A stretch of DNA of 18,930 nt from Hungatella sp. UBA3402 (GTDB lineage: Bacteria > Bacillota > Clostridia > Lachnospirales > Lachnospiraceae), in the NCBI GenBank assembly GCA_002358555.1, contig DEPC01000053.1, positions 1 through 18,930 on the forward strand. The letters are read 5' to 3'. The notes beneath the pieces were generated by a model, which saw only the letters and a list, made by a program, of their open reading frames with translations, was not told where the DNA came from and ran no database searches. The translations under genes and the position numbers were made by a program. Below, in pieces: positions 1-6,393 of this stretch (positions are counted from its first letter, which is position 1; every line of letters starts with the position of its first letter).

Positions 1-38
1 GCCTTAGTGGCATACTTCCTCTGCATAGGGCTGTGCAC

Positions 39-69
39 AAAAAAGAGCTGCCAGAATTATTTTCTGGCA
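39..69 (-). terminator. Intrinsic terminator of the small heat-shock gene
   Basis: An 8-bp perfect stem (TGCCAGAA at 49-56 with TTCTGGCA at 62-69, 5-base loop) is followed on the minus strand, after GCTC, by a run of six T. It lies about 50 bases past the stop codon of the heat-shock gene. The few spacer bases between stem and T-run make it slightly less than ideal. Bases 1-38 show no recognisable gene. Confidence 0.6.
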
Positions 70-118
70 ACCCGTTTTCTCATTGTCCGATATTTGGAAA
101 AATAAGTTTTCTTCCGTC

Positions 119-553
119 TTATCCTTCAATCGCAATATAATGATTTTCTTCCTTTTTAGGCAAAGCTTCTTTCTTTGGCACTGTCAGTCTTAAAATTCCA
201 TTGTCAAACTTAGCTCTGATATCTTCCTGTGTAACTTCCTTTCCTACATAAAAGCTTCTCCTGCATGAGCCAGAATATCTTTCCCGACGGATATATCTGC
301 CTTTTTCATCTTTCTCTTGATTCTCCTGGCTGCTTTCTGCTTCTATTGTCAAGTAACCATTCTTTAACTCTGCTCGGATATCTTCTTTCTTAAATCCTGG
401 CATATCGATATCCAATTCATAACCCTGGTCTGTATCACGGATGTCAGTTTTCATCAAGCTTCCAAAAGAAGAAGCGTTTCTGTAATTTCCAAAAGGAAAT
501 CCGTCCATAAAATCATCAAATAAGTTTTCTCCAAAAATACTAGGCATTAACAT
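119..553 (-). CDS. Small heat-shock protein, Hsp20/alpha-crystallin family
   Basis: This 144-residue protein is a small heat-shock chaperone of the Hsp18/IbpA type, an ATP-independent holdase that keeps unfolding cytosolic proteins from aggregating. The alpha-crystallin domain covers about residues 36-138. It opens with KTDIRDTDQGYELDIDMPGF and contains the ELKNGYLTIEAE strand pair and the family motif NGILRLTVPK near the C-terminus. The short N-terminal arm (MPSIFGENLFDDFMDGFPF) is typical. ATG at 553 is preceded by AAGGAGA at 7-base spacing; an in-frame ATG at 547 is possible but badly spaced. The gene appears monocistronic, with its own terminator downstream. A CIRCE element over the promoter points to control by HrcA. 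Family assignment is firm; the exact name (hsp18, ibpA) is not settled by sequence. Confidence 0.93.
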   Translation of the reverse strand: MLMPSIFGENLFDDFMDGFPFGNYRNASSFGSLMKTDIRDTDQGYELDIDMPGFKKEDIRAELKNGYLTIEAESSQENQEKDEKGRYIRRERYSGSCRRSFYVGKEVTQEDIRAKFDNGILRLTVPKKEALPKKEENHYIAIEG

Positions 554-605
554 AATTATCTCTCCTTGTCTATAAAAAATAATGGGTTATTTTTGTTATA
601 TTTGT

Positions 606-648
606 ACTATAACATATATTATTAGCACTGTCAAGTGTTGAGTGCCAA
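606..648 (-). promoter_or_regulatory. Sigma-A-type promoter overlapped by a CIRCE (HrcA) operator
   Basis: Reading the minus strand there is a -35 TTGACA (629-634), a 17-base spacer and a -10 TATAGT (606-611). The inverted repeat TTAGCACTg-N9-GAGTGCcAA (622-648) matches the CIRCE consensus TTAGCACTC-N9-GAGTGCTAA at 16 of 18 arm positions and covers the -35. CIRCE is the known binding site of the heat-shock repressor HrcA, normally on groESL and dnaK operons. Bound HrcA would block polymerase here, so the small heat-shock gene should belong to the HrcA regulon. Confidence 0.88.
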
Positions 649-670
649 TTTCTTGTGAATAATTTGTGAA

Positions 671-691
671 TTCCTTAAAGAATTTAAGGAA
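671..691. repeat. Perfect 9-bp inverted repeat upstream of the CIRCE
   Basis: TTCCTTAAA (671-679), spacer GAA, TTTAAGGAA (683-691). The repeat has no T-run on either side, so it does not look like a terminator. It lies 22 bases beyond the CIRCE, upstream of the heat-shock promoter. Its short spacer and symmetry resemble an operator for a dimeric regulator; the regulator is unknown. Confidence 0.5.
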
Positions 692-713
692 GGTTTAGGT
701 ATCTATACTTTTT

Positions 714-742
714 AGTATATTCCAAATAAGATGTATTAACAA
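714..742 (-). promoter_or_regulatory. Possible second, distal promoter towards the heat-shock gene
   Basis: On the minus strand TTGTTA (737-742), a 17-base spacer and TATACT (714-719) form a moderate promoter-like pair. The -10 is one arm of a perfect palindrome, TATACT-TTTT-AGTATA (704-719). If active, transcripts would pass through the 671-691 inverted repeat and the CIRCE. The region is AT-rich, so chance matches are likely. Confidence 0.3.
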
Positions 743-779
743 AAATAATTTTAACCAATCGAGCAGGGAAAAGTTTTGC

Positions 780-847
780 TTTATAGGACGCAATTTCCTA
801 TAAAAAAAGAGCCAAGGCACTTTGAATTAAGTACATGGGCTCTTTTT
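780..847 (-). terminator. Terminator of the DtxR-type gene, with a tandem second hairpin
   Basis: AAAAAGAGCC (804-813) pairs with GGCTCTTTTT (838-847). The interior can extend the hairpin through ACTT/AAGT (819-822, 829-832). On the minus strand the stem runs into a T tract (802-809). A second hairpin follows at once: TTTATAGGA (780-788) with TCCTATAAA (796-804), 9 bp with a 7-base loop. The A and T tracts on both sides make the first hairpin potentially bidirectional. Together with the items at 606-742 this accounts for the gene-free stretch 554-873. Confidence 0.7.
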
Positions 848-873
848 CTCTCTTTTAGGGATAATTCCCTTGA

Positions 874-1236
874 TCACAAGTCTTTCATAAACTCCTTGAT
901 TCCCTGAAATGTCTCATCACTGATAATATGTTCCATCTTACAGGCATCTTCCTCTGCTACCTTAGCATTGACACTACTAACTCTCTGCAAAAACTTGGTC
1001 AACAGCTTATGTCTTTCATAGATTGCCTCTGCCTTTTCCTTCCCCTTTTGTGTAAACTCAATCTCCCCATTAGTTCCAACCACAATATAGCCGTCCTCTT
1101 TCAGAATTCCCACGGCTCTGCTGACACTGGGTTTACTGAAATTCAGCGTTCTGGCAACATCAATTGAGCGCACCACCCCCTGCTTCTCCTTGAGAATCAG
1201 AATCGTCTCCAGATAGTTTTCACCTGACTCGTACAT
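874..1236 (-). CDS. DtxR/IdeR-type metal-dependent transcriptional regulator
   Basis: This 120-residue protein belongs to the DtxR/MntR family, dimeric winged-helix repressors that bind DNA when loaded with Fe2+ or Mn2+. Residues 1-60 are the HTH domain, with recognition helix around SKPSVSRAVGILKEDGY (34-50). Residues 65-120 are the metal-binding and dimerisation domain (H76; CKMEH at 99-103). The Cys-x-x-Glu-His set matches the Cys102/Glu105/His106 site of DtxR rather than the Glu of MntR. The position equivalent to DtxR Met10 or MntR Asp8 is Asn7. There is no C-terminal SH3-like domain. ATG at 1236 has a purine-rich site (AGGGGTGGAG) just upstream and starts the family motif YESGENYLETI; an in-frame ATG at 1260 would add 8 residues with a weaker site. 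It lies just past the feo operon, separated by a hairpin, so it is a candidate regulator of iron uptake. Confidence 0.88.
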   Translation of the reverse strand: MYESGENYLETILILKEKQGVVRSIDVARTLNFSKPSVSRAVGILKEDGYIVVGTNGEIEFTQKGKEKAEAIYERHKLLTKFLQRVSSVNAKVAEEDACKMEHIISDETFQGIKEFMKDL

Positions 1237-1340
1237 AACTCCACCCCTTTCCTGATTCACCGTCTTTCGTTGTAGCTCTATGTTATCACAGAAACTTCCC
1301 CCCGTCCAGCTTTATGATTACTTCCAGGTTGTAAAGCTAG

Positions 1341-1372
1341 AAAGACACAGGTCATTCCTGCCCTGTGCCTTC
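1341..1372 (-). terminator. Hairpin between the Fur-like gene and the dtxR-like gene
   Basis: CACAGG (1346-1351) pairs with CCTGTG (1362-1367), and the minus-strand RNA can extend the stem by about five more pairs including G-U wobbles (AGAAGG with UCUUUCU). The tail after the stem is only moderately T-rich, while the plus-strand side has six T (1375-1380). It probably ends the feo operon at least partly. Confidence 0.5.
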
Positions 1373-1385
1373 TGTTTTTTTCATT

Positions 1386-1649
1386 TCAAGCGGTTGCGCC
1401 GCCAAATTCAATTCGATACATATTTTTCCTCTGAATTAACCCTGTCTCTTCCAATGTTTTCACCATACGATAGACAGTAGCCATTCCAATAGTAGCATCC
1501 TCCTTGATTGCCTGATAATAGATTTCTTTGCAAGAACAACATTCGTCTCTCAAAATGACATCAATCAAAACTTTTCTCTGATTGGTAATTCTGCATCCCT
1601 TCTTTTTTAATTCCTGTAAAATGTAACATTTTTTATCCTGTAATGACAA
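1386..1649 (-). CDS. Short Fur-like DNA-binding protein, last gene of the feo operon
   Basis: The predicted 87-residue protein is only the N-terminal winged-helix domain of the Fur family: CRITNQRKVLIDVILRDE, then CKEIYY and ATIGMATVYRMVKTLEETGLI (about residues 52-72), which is the Fur recognition helix and wing. It ends at MYRIEFGGATA. The C-terminal dimerisation and metal-binding domain of Fur, about 60 residues with His and Cys ligands, is absent, and no continuation in another frame was seen before the downstream hairpin. The start is TTG at 1649, preceded by GGGGGAGGT at ideal spacing. The ATG starts further upstream either lack such a site or lie inside feoB. The gene begins 59 bases after the feoB stop with no terminator between. 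Cysteines at 8, 19, 37, 38 and 40 are notable. It could be a small regulator or act like FeoC, a small winged-helix partner of FeoB; neither is shown. Confidence 0.78.
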   Translation of the reverse strand: MSLQDKKCYILQELKKKGCRITNQRKVLIDVILRDECCSCKEIYYQAIKEDATIGMATVYRMVKTLEETGLIQRKNMYRIEFGGATA

Positions 1650-1708
1650 GCGACCTCCCCCTTTCAATATTTGATAGCTATTTCTTAGCATCTTTTGATT
1701 TTTACTTA

Positions 1709-3757
1709 TTAAATTATCATAGTTCCAACTAGATTGATAATCAATGCCACAACATAAGCAGTGATCATCTGAAATCCTACTGCCCGCAGAGTCCATTTCC
1801 AAGAGCCATATTCCCTTTTCATGGCTCCAACTGCTGCAAAACATGGCATACACAAGAGATTAAATGCCATATAAGCATATGCGGAAGCTTTGGTAAATAT
1901 CTCTCCAATCGCTGGGAGAGCTTCCTCCCCAGCCATGATAGCCTCCACGGTCTCTTCGCTGACATTTCCAAATAGCTGTCCAAACGTAGCGACAATATTT
2001 TCCTTGGCAATCCATCCTGTCACCACACCTACGGATGCTCTCCAATCTGCAAAACCCAAAGGCACAAATATCCATTTAATTGCATTGCCAATAGAAGCTA
2101 ACAGGCTTTCTTCCATATCACACATACCACTAAAGTTAAAGTTCGATAAGAACCAAATGAGCACTGTGGAGGCAAAAATTACTGTACCAGCTTTTACAGC
2201 AAATCCTTTTACTTTCTCCCATGCATGAATCAACACGCTTTTCAAAGTAGGAATTCGATACTGAGGCAATTCCATAATAAAATTGGAAGTTTCACTTTTA
2301 AAAGCAAATTTATTTAAGAGCAAAGCACTTAAAATTGCCACAAGAATACCCAACATATAAATAGAAAATACAATGCTAGTTTGATTGCTGTCAACAAATA
2401 GCGTGGCAGCGAACATTGCATAAATAGGAAGCTTGGCGCCACAGGACATAAATGGAGTAATCATCATAGTAATTTTCCGGTCTTTATCACTCTCCAAGGT
2501 TCTGGAGGCCATCAGAGCTGGAACAGAACATCCAAATCCCATCAGCATAGGGATAAAGGAACGGCCGCTAAGGCCAAAATGCCGGAAAATTCTATCCATG
2601 ACAAATGCAACTCTTGCCATATAACCGCTATCTTCCAAAAATGACATCAAAAGAAATAGAACCAATACAAGAGGAAGAAATCCAAATACAGCACCTATAC
2701 CATCTAAACAACTGCTTACCAATCCCACTGCCCATTCAGATGCCCCAATCCCTTCTACAATTCCAAGGACAGTCTCTGCCGCAAATCCCCATACTTCTTC
2801 CACAATTCCTGCCAGCCATACTCCTGGACTGGGAAGTTCTGGAATAAACAGAAAATTTTCGCTGAAGGTACATGCAAACATCAGATACATAATCCCTGCG
2901 AAAATAGGCAATGCCAAAATTCGATTCGTGAGAATCTTATCTAGCTTGTCGGATTTTGTCTCAACATGCCCTTTGCTGCTTTTTTTCACAGTTTCTTTTA
3001 CTAGCTTTGCTATGTACTGATAACGGTTATCTGCAATCTTAGCTTCTGCATCTCCGTCTGCTATTTTATTAGCTGCTTCTATCAAGGTATCAACTGCTGC
3101 TTTTTTGTCAGGAGAAATGCTTTCTCCTATAATTTCATCATTTTCTGCCAGTTTAATAGCCTTCCAATTATTTTCATCAGAGTCCTTATCTCCTAAAATA
3201 TCAGCAATCGCTTGGATAGCATTTGCTAACTCTTGGTCAAAAATATCCGCCTTTTTCGGCTTCTGCCTGCTTTTTGCCACATTGATAGCTGCATCCATCA
3301 ATTCCTTGAGTCCTTTTCCTGACCTTGCCACAATAGGAACGACCAAAACTCCAAGAAGCTCTGACAGTTTTTGGCAATCAATCCTGTCTCCTCTGCCTTC
3401 TACTTCATCCATCATATTCATGGCCACTACCATGGGAATTCTGGTTTCTAAGATTTGCATAGTCAAGTACAAATTTCTCTCAATACTGGTGCCATCTACA
3501 ATATTGATAACTGCATCTGGCTTTTCCTTTACCAGATAATCTCTGGCTACAATTTCTTCTGCTGAATAAGGAGATAAAGAATAGGTTCCTGGAAGGTCCA
3601 GAATGATGACTTCTTTATCCTTTTTATATACTCCATCCTTTTTCTCCACAGTAACTCCTGGCCAGTTACCTACATGCTGCTTAGAACCTGTAATTTCATT
3701 AAATAGGGTAGTTTTTCCACAGTTTGGATTTCCTGCCAATGCGATTGTTATACTCAT
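1709..3757 (-). CDS. feoB: Ferrous iron transport protein B
   Basis: This 682-residue protein is FeoB, the G-protein-coupled inner-membrane Fe2+ importer. The N-terminal GTPase has G1 GNPNCGKT (9-16), the G2 threonine in PGVT (33-36), G3 DLPG (54-57), G4 NMMD (114-117) and a G5-like ARSGKG (144-149). A helical linker of charged residues spans about 165-275. The membrane part carries two gate motifs, one near FGCSVPALMASRTLES and one near LLCMPCFAAVGA. Length is normal for the family. ATG at 3757 follows AGGAG at 9 bases. It is the third gene of the operon, 76 bases after the second feoA and ahead of the Fur-like gene. No FeoC-like domain is fused to the C-terminus, which stops right after the last membrane segment. 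The Fur box upstream of the operon implies induction under iron limitation. Confidence 0.96.
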   Translation of the reverse strand: MSITIALAGNPNCGKTTLFNEITGSKQHVGNWPGVTVEKKDGVYKKDKEVIILDLPGTYSLSPYSAEEIVARDYLVKEKPDAVINIVDGTSIERNLYLTMQILETRIPMVVAMNMMDEVEGRGDRIDCQKLSELLGVLVVPIVARSGKGLKELMDAAINVAKSRQKPKKADIFDQELANAIQAIADILGDKDSDENNWKAIKLAENDEIIGESISPDKKAAVDTLIEAANKIADGDAEAKIADNRYQYIAKLVKETVKKSSKGHVETKSDKLDKILTNRILALPIFAGIMYLMFACTFSENFLFIPELPSPGVWLAGIVEEVWGFAAETVLGIVEGIGASEWAVGLVSSCLDGIGAVFGFLPLVLVLFLLMSFLEDSGYMARVAFVMDRIFRHFGLSGRSFIPMLMGFGCSVPALMASRTLESDKDRKITMMITPFMSCGAKLPIYAMFAATLFVDSNQTSIVFSIYMLGILVAILSALLLNKFAFKSETSNFIMELPQYRIPTLKSVLIHAWEKVKGFAVKAGTVIFASTVLIWFLSNFNFSGMCDMEESLLASIGNAIKWIFVPLGFADWRASVGVVTGWIAKENIVATFGQLFGNVSEETVEAIMAGEEALPAIGEIFTKASAYAYMAFNLLCMPCFAAVGAMKREYGSWKWTLRAVGFQMITAYVVALIINLVGTMII

Positions 3758-3775
3758 TTTTTCATTCTCCTATAG

Positions 3776-3791
3776 GTTAGTTTATGCTAAC
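3776..3791. promoter_or_regulatory. GTTAG..CTAAC inverted repeat between feoA and feoB
   Basis: GTTAG (3776-3780), TTTATG, CTAAC (3787-3791) is a perfect 5-bp inverted repeat, flanked by TAGG and further by ACCTA. The half-site GTTAG is the core of the DtxR/IdeR box (TTAGGTTAGnCTAACCTAA), though the spacing here is not canonical. The same TTAGTT..GCTAAC words occur on the feo promoter at 4350-4368. It may be an operator or just a small mRNA hairpin. Confidence 0.35.
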
Positions 3792-3833
3792 TTACAACAT
3801 TAGACCTATTAAGCGAAAAACCTTCATCTCTCC

Positions 3834-4055
3834 TTAAAGTTCTACCTGTACTTGAGCTGCCTCATCTTTTCTAAGGCTTAACTCATATCCTCTTACATTA
3901 ATCTCAATAGGGTCGCCTAAAGGAGCTACTTTGATTACTTTAACTACTACCCCTGGAGTTACCCCCATATCCATAATTCTTCTTTTCATAGCTCCTGTAG
4001 TACTGATACTAGCTACTTTTCCCTGTTGACCTGGATTTAAATCTTTTAATGTCAT
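3834..4055 (-). CDS. feoA: FeoA-domain protein, second copy in the operon
   Basis: A 73-residue FeoA protein: a small cytosolic SH3-like beta-barrel that works with FeoB in ferrous iron uptake. The family features are present: TLKDLNPGQQGKVASI at the N-terminus, RRIMDMGVTPGVVVKVIKVA in the middle and GDPIEINVRGYELSLRKDEA at the end. ATG at 4055 follows a GGGAGGAG-type site. It lies 20 bases behind the first feoA and 76 bases ahead of feoB, so the three genes are one transcription unit. The two FeoA proteins are clearly different in sequence and are not a recent duplication. Tandem feoA genes are common in Clostridia; what each copy contributes is not known. Confidence 0.94.
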   Translation of the reverse strand: MTLKDLNPGQQGKVASISTTGAMKRRIMDMGVTPGVVVKVIKVAPLGDPIEINVRGYELSLRKDEAAQVQVEL

Positions 4056-4075
4056 CTTTCTCCTCCCACCAAAAT

Positions 4076-4291
4076 CTAATCAGTCACTATAATCTTGTGA
4101 GCAAGCCCTCGATTTAAAGCTATCTTGACACCTTTTACCATCAGAATCATTCCGCTGGCATTCTCACCTAGTACCCGAACCTGCTCTCCTTTGACAAAAC
4201 CAAGGTCCTGAAGATGACGCTTCATCTCTTCTTGGCCCTTAAAATCTGTAATAGTCCTTGTCTCGCCCTCTATGGCCATTGCTAATGGCAT
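4076..4291 (-). CDS. feoA: FeoA-domain protein, first gene of the feo operon
   Basis: A 71-residue FeoA-family SH3-like protein, read from MPLAMAIEGETRTITDFKGQ through MKRHLQDLGFVKGEQVRVLG to the conserved VKGVKIALNRGLAHKI. Such proteins bind the cytosolic part of FeoB or adjust its activity. ATG at 4291 has AAAGGA 9 bases upstream; Met5 is an alternative start with no better site. This is the promoter-proximal gene, with its leader holding the Fur box. It differs from the next feoA in most positions, as expected for two old paralogues with possibly separate roles. Confidence 0.93.
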   Translation of the reverse strand: MPLAMAIEGETRTITDFKGQEEMKRHLQDLGFVKGEQVRVLGENASGMILMVKGVKIALNRGLAHKIIVTD

Positions 4292-4330
4292 ATTCTATCT
4301 TCCTTTCTGTATCAATTTATCAAGAATTTT

Positions 4331-4349
4331 GAAATTGATTATCATTTTC
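4331..4349 (-). promoter_or_regulatory. Fur box in the feo promoter
   Basis: The 19 bases GAAATTGATTATCATTTTC match the classical Fur box GATAATGATTATCATTATC at 16 positions. It lies just downstream of the -10, around the expected transcription start, the usual place for repression by Fe2+-Fur. This predicts derepression of the feo genes when iron is scarce. Confidence 0.82.
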
Positions 4350-4384
4350 TTAGTTATCATACGCTAACAGAGAAAAAATGTCAA
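4350..4384 (-). promoter_or_regulatory. Promoter of the feo operon
   Basis: On the minus strand there is a perfect -35 TTGACA (4379-4384), a 17-base spacer and -10 TATGAT (4356-4361). The -10 is embedded in an imperfect inverted repeat whose plus-strand form is TTAGTT-N7-GCTAAC (4350-4368). Those words recur before feoB. Further upstream lies a 7-bp perfect inverted repeat, TCTCAAT..ATTGAGA (4405-4427), of unknown role. Confidence 0.85.
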
Positions 4385-4470
4385 GGGGCTTTATTGATAC
4401 TTTTTCTCAATAAGGTATTGATTGAGATGATAATTTAACTTGTTGTGATAGTTAAAAGCGTTAGGCAAAA

Positions 4471-4803
4471 GTTCTTGATGTAATTAATGGTGATAGCCAT
4501 CCAAAAAATCCTGGATTCCAGGTTATGCATTGTCATGAAAATTTACAGCTTATTTATGTATTGAAGGGAACTATTGAGGTAAAAACCCTCAATGATATGG
4601 TAAAGATAACTGCTGGCAGTGGAATATTTAAAGTCCTGCAAAAAATTTAGTAGAAAATATTGTAGAAAATGAGCAAATGAAGAATTTGCAAAAAACGCAA
4701 ATGTAAGTAAATCGGAATGTTTAAGATGTTTTAAGGAAAAACCGGATATTCTCCAAGGGAATATCGGAATCTATCTGAAAATAACCTTAATCTTTTGTAA
4801 ATA
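4471..4803 (+). pseudogene. Remnant of an AraC-family transcriptional regulator
   Basis: Pieces of an AraC-type regulator survive in all three plus-strand frames. Frame 1 (4471-4650) reads through a cupin-like sensor segment, with FQVMHCHENLQLIYVLKG and TLNDMVKITAGSG, then hits TAG. Frame 3 continues with LVENIVENEQMKN (from 4647). Frame 2 (from 4673) gives EEFAKNANVSKSECLRCFK, the characteristic first HTH helix pair of AraC proteins, and then degenerates into unrelated residues up to a TAA at 4801-4803. The order sensor then HTH is kept, but much of the linker and the second HTH are missing, so internal deletions and frameshifts have occurred. An in-frame TAG at 4462 precedes the first piece and no good start was found. 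This fills most of the otherwise gene-free stretch 4385-4804. Confidence 0.72.
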
Positions 4804-4804
4804 A

Positions 4805-4856
4805 AAAGGGGCTGTTGCAAAATGGTAGAGTCATGGTATTTTGCAACAGCTCCTTT
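4805..4856 (-). terminator. Long hairpin terminator downstream of the MATE gene
   Basis: A 19-bp stem with one G-T wobble (4805-4823 with 4838-4856) and a 14-base loop, centred on GCTGTTGCAAAAT/ATTTTGCAACAGC. On the minus strand it runs into TTTTTAT. It begins about 30 bases past the MATE stop codon and so ends the long minus-strand gene series. The stem is longer than usual for a terminator, which could mean it derives from a repeated element. Confidence 0.8.
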
Positions 4857-4885
4857 ATCTACCATCTACCTCCCAGTTCAGAAGG

Positions 4886-6274
4886 TTAGTCATCTTTAAG
4901 GTCTGTGACTTTAGACATTCCTTTTTGGTTCTTTTTAAAAATTCTTCTCAACATTACCACTGCAGCAATCGCCAATACCAGTTCTGCCAAAGGCTGGGCA
5001 TAGGCTAATCCATATAACGGGAATAGATAATTCAAGATGAACAACGCCGGAATTTCCAAAATAATTTTTCTCATGATGGCAAAAATCAGAGCATTTTTCC
5101 CCATTCCCAAAGCCTGGAAGACACCTACCGCCAAAAAGTCCATATAGATAAGCGGCTGTCCCAGACAGAATGCCCGCAGGAATCGGGTTCCATAGGCAAT
5201 GATTGTCTCATTGTCCATAAACATGCGAACTAAATCTCCAGCCCATAGAAAATAACCTATGGAAACCGCAATCATAGCAGGCATCATCAATTTTATGGCA
5301 AACAAAATAGTTTCCTTCATACGCTTGTGATTACCGCTGGCATAGGTATAGCTGATGAGAGGCATAATGCCCTGAGAAAAGCCCAACGCAATCTGAAATG
5401 GTACAGTATTGATTTTCTGAGCAATTCCCATAGAAGCAACGGCATCTGCACCATAGACAGAAGTAAAATTGTTGAGGATTGTCATTCCAGTCACATTGAG
5501 AAGATTCTGGATAGATGCAGGAATCCCAACAGCACAGATTCCCAGAACAATAAAGCGTTCAAATCCAAATTTTGCTGGATTGACACTGACAAAGGTAGTT
5601 TTTCTTTTTATATATAGGAATACAAAGAAATATCCACAAGCAAAGCAGTTGGACAGACAAGTGGCAAGGCCTGCCCCTGCTGCTCCCATGTTAAGTCCCC
5701 AAGGCAAAATAAAAATAGGGTCCAGAATCATATTTAAAAAACAGCCACTCATAGTACCAATACTAGCATGGAGGGAAGCTCCCTCAGACCGAACCATATA
5801 AGCCATAACAACATTGAGAATTGCAGGAGTCGCGCCCCAGGTTACAGTCCACAACATATAGCTGTCAGTAGCAGCTCTGGTCACTTCGTCTGCTCCCAAG
5901 GTAGTTAGCAGAGGATTTTTAAACATGGTACATAACAAAGAAAAAATGATTCCGCAGAATAAAGAACAATAGAATCCAAAAGCAGAGCTTCTTTTTACCG
6001 TTTCATAATCTTTTCTCCCTAAAGCTCGACTCATCATGCTGGATGTTCCCACACCAAATAAGTTGTTTACTGCATTAAAAGCTAATAGAACCGGATATGC
6101 CAAAGTGACTGCCGCATTTTGCACCGAATCATTGAGCATTCCTACAAAATAGGTATCTGCCAAATTGTAGATTACCATGACCAAGGAACTTAAAATTGTA
6201 GGAATAGCCAACTTAGCTATGGCTCTTGGTATTGGCATCTTCTCAAACAGCAATATCTTTTCATTTTCTTCCAA
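4886..6274 (-). CDS. MATE-family efflux transporter
   Basis: This 462-residue protein is a multidrug and toxic compound extrusion (MATE) transporter, a 12-helix antiporter of the cytoplasmic membrane that exports drugs or other small molecules against Na+ or H+. Two MatE repeats are visible, the first beginning around LAIPTILSSLVMVIYNLADT (residues 22-41) with the typical VGTSSMMSRALGRKD segment, the second beginning near the IPASIQNLLNVTGMTILNNF segment at about 255. Length is normal. The start is TTG at 6274, ahead of EENEKILLFEKMPI, preceded by AGGGG at about 10 bases; no better ATG lies nearby. It follows ktrA by 119 bases and may be the last gene of the series or have its own weak promoter. 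Substrate cannot be predicted from the sequence. Confidence 0.93.
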   Translation of the reverse strand: MEENEKILLFEKMPIPRAIAKLAIPTILSSLVMVIYNLADTYFVGMLNDSVQNAAVTLAYPVLLAFNAVNNLFGVGTSSMMSRALGRKDYETVKRSSAFGFYCSLFCGIIFSLLCTMFKNPLLTTLGADEVTRAATDSYMLWTVTWGATPAILNVVMAYMVRSEGASLHASIGTMSGCFLNMILDPIFILPWGLNMGAAGAGLATCLSNCFACGYFFVFLYIKRKTTFVSVNPAKFGFERFIVLGICAVGIPASIQNLLNVTGMTILNNFTSVYGADAVASMGIAQKINTVPFQIALGFSQGIMPLISYTYASGNHKRMKETILFAIKLMMPAMIAVSIGYFLWAGDLVRMFMDNETIIAYGTRFLRAFCLGQPLIYMDFLAVGVFQALGMGKNALIFAIMRKIILEIPALFILNYLFPLYGLAYAQPLAELVLAIAAVVMLRRIFKKNQKGMSKVTDLKDD

Positions 6275-6393
6275 AATATAAACGCCCCTTTCTCTTAAGC
6301 AATTACATGAATCGTTCTTAAATCAAAACTTGGCTTAAATTTCCCAACAACTTTGGCTTTTGCAAGTATCCCTATCATAATGATATCAGATAT

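Noticed and set aside
1386..1853. A longer 155-residue reading of the Fur-like gene
   Set aside because: It runs well into feoB in another frame, its first 68 residues resemble no Fur protein, and a TTG with a strong ribosome site starts the real domain.
1890..3803. Plus-strand open frames within feoB and similar frames inside other genes
   Set aside because: They are antisense shadows of well-supported genes, without ribosome sites or recognisable domains.
4805..4856. Transposon end or MITE
   Set aside because: Although the stem is long, it lies right after a stop codon with a T-run on the correct side, so a terminator is the simpler reading; copies elsewhere would reopen the question.
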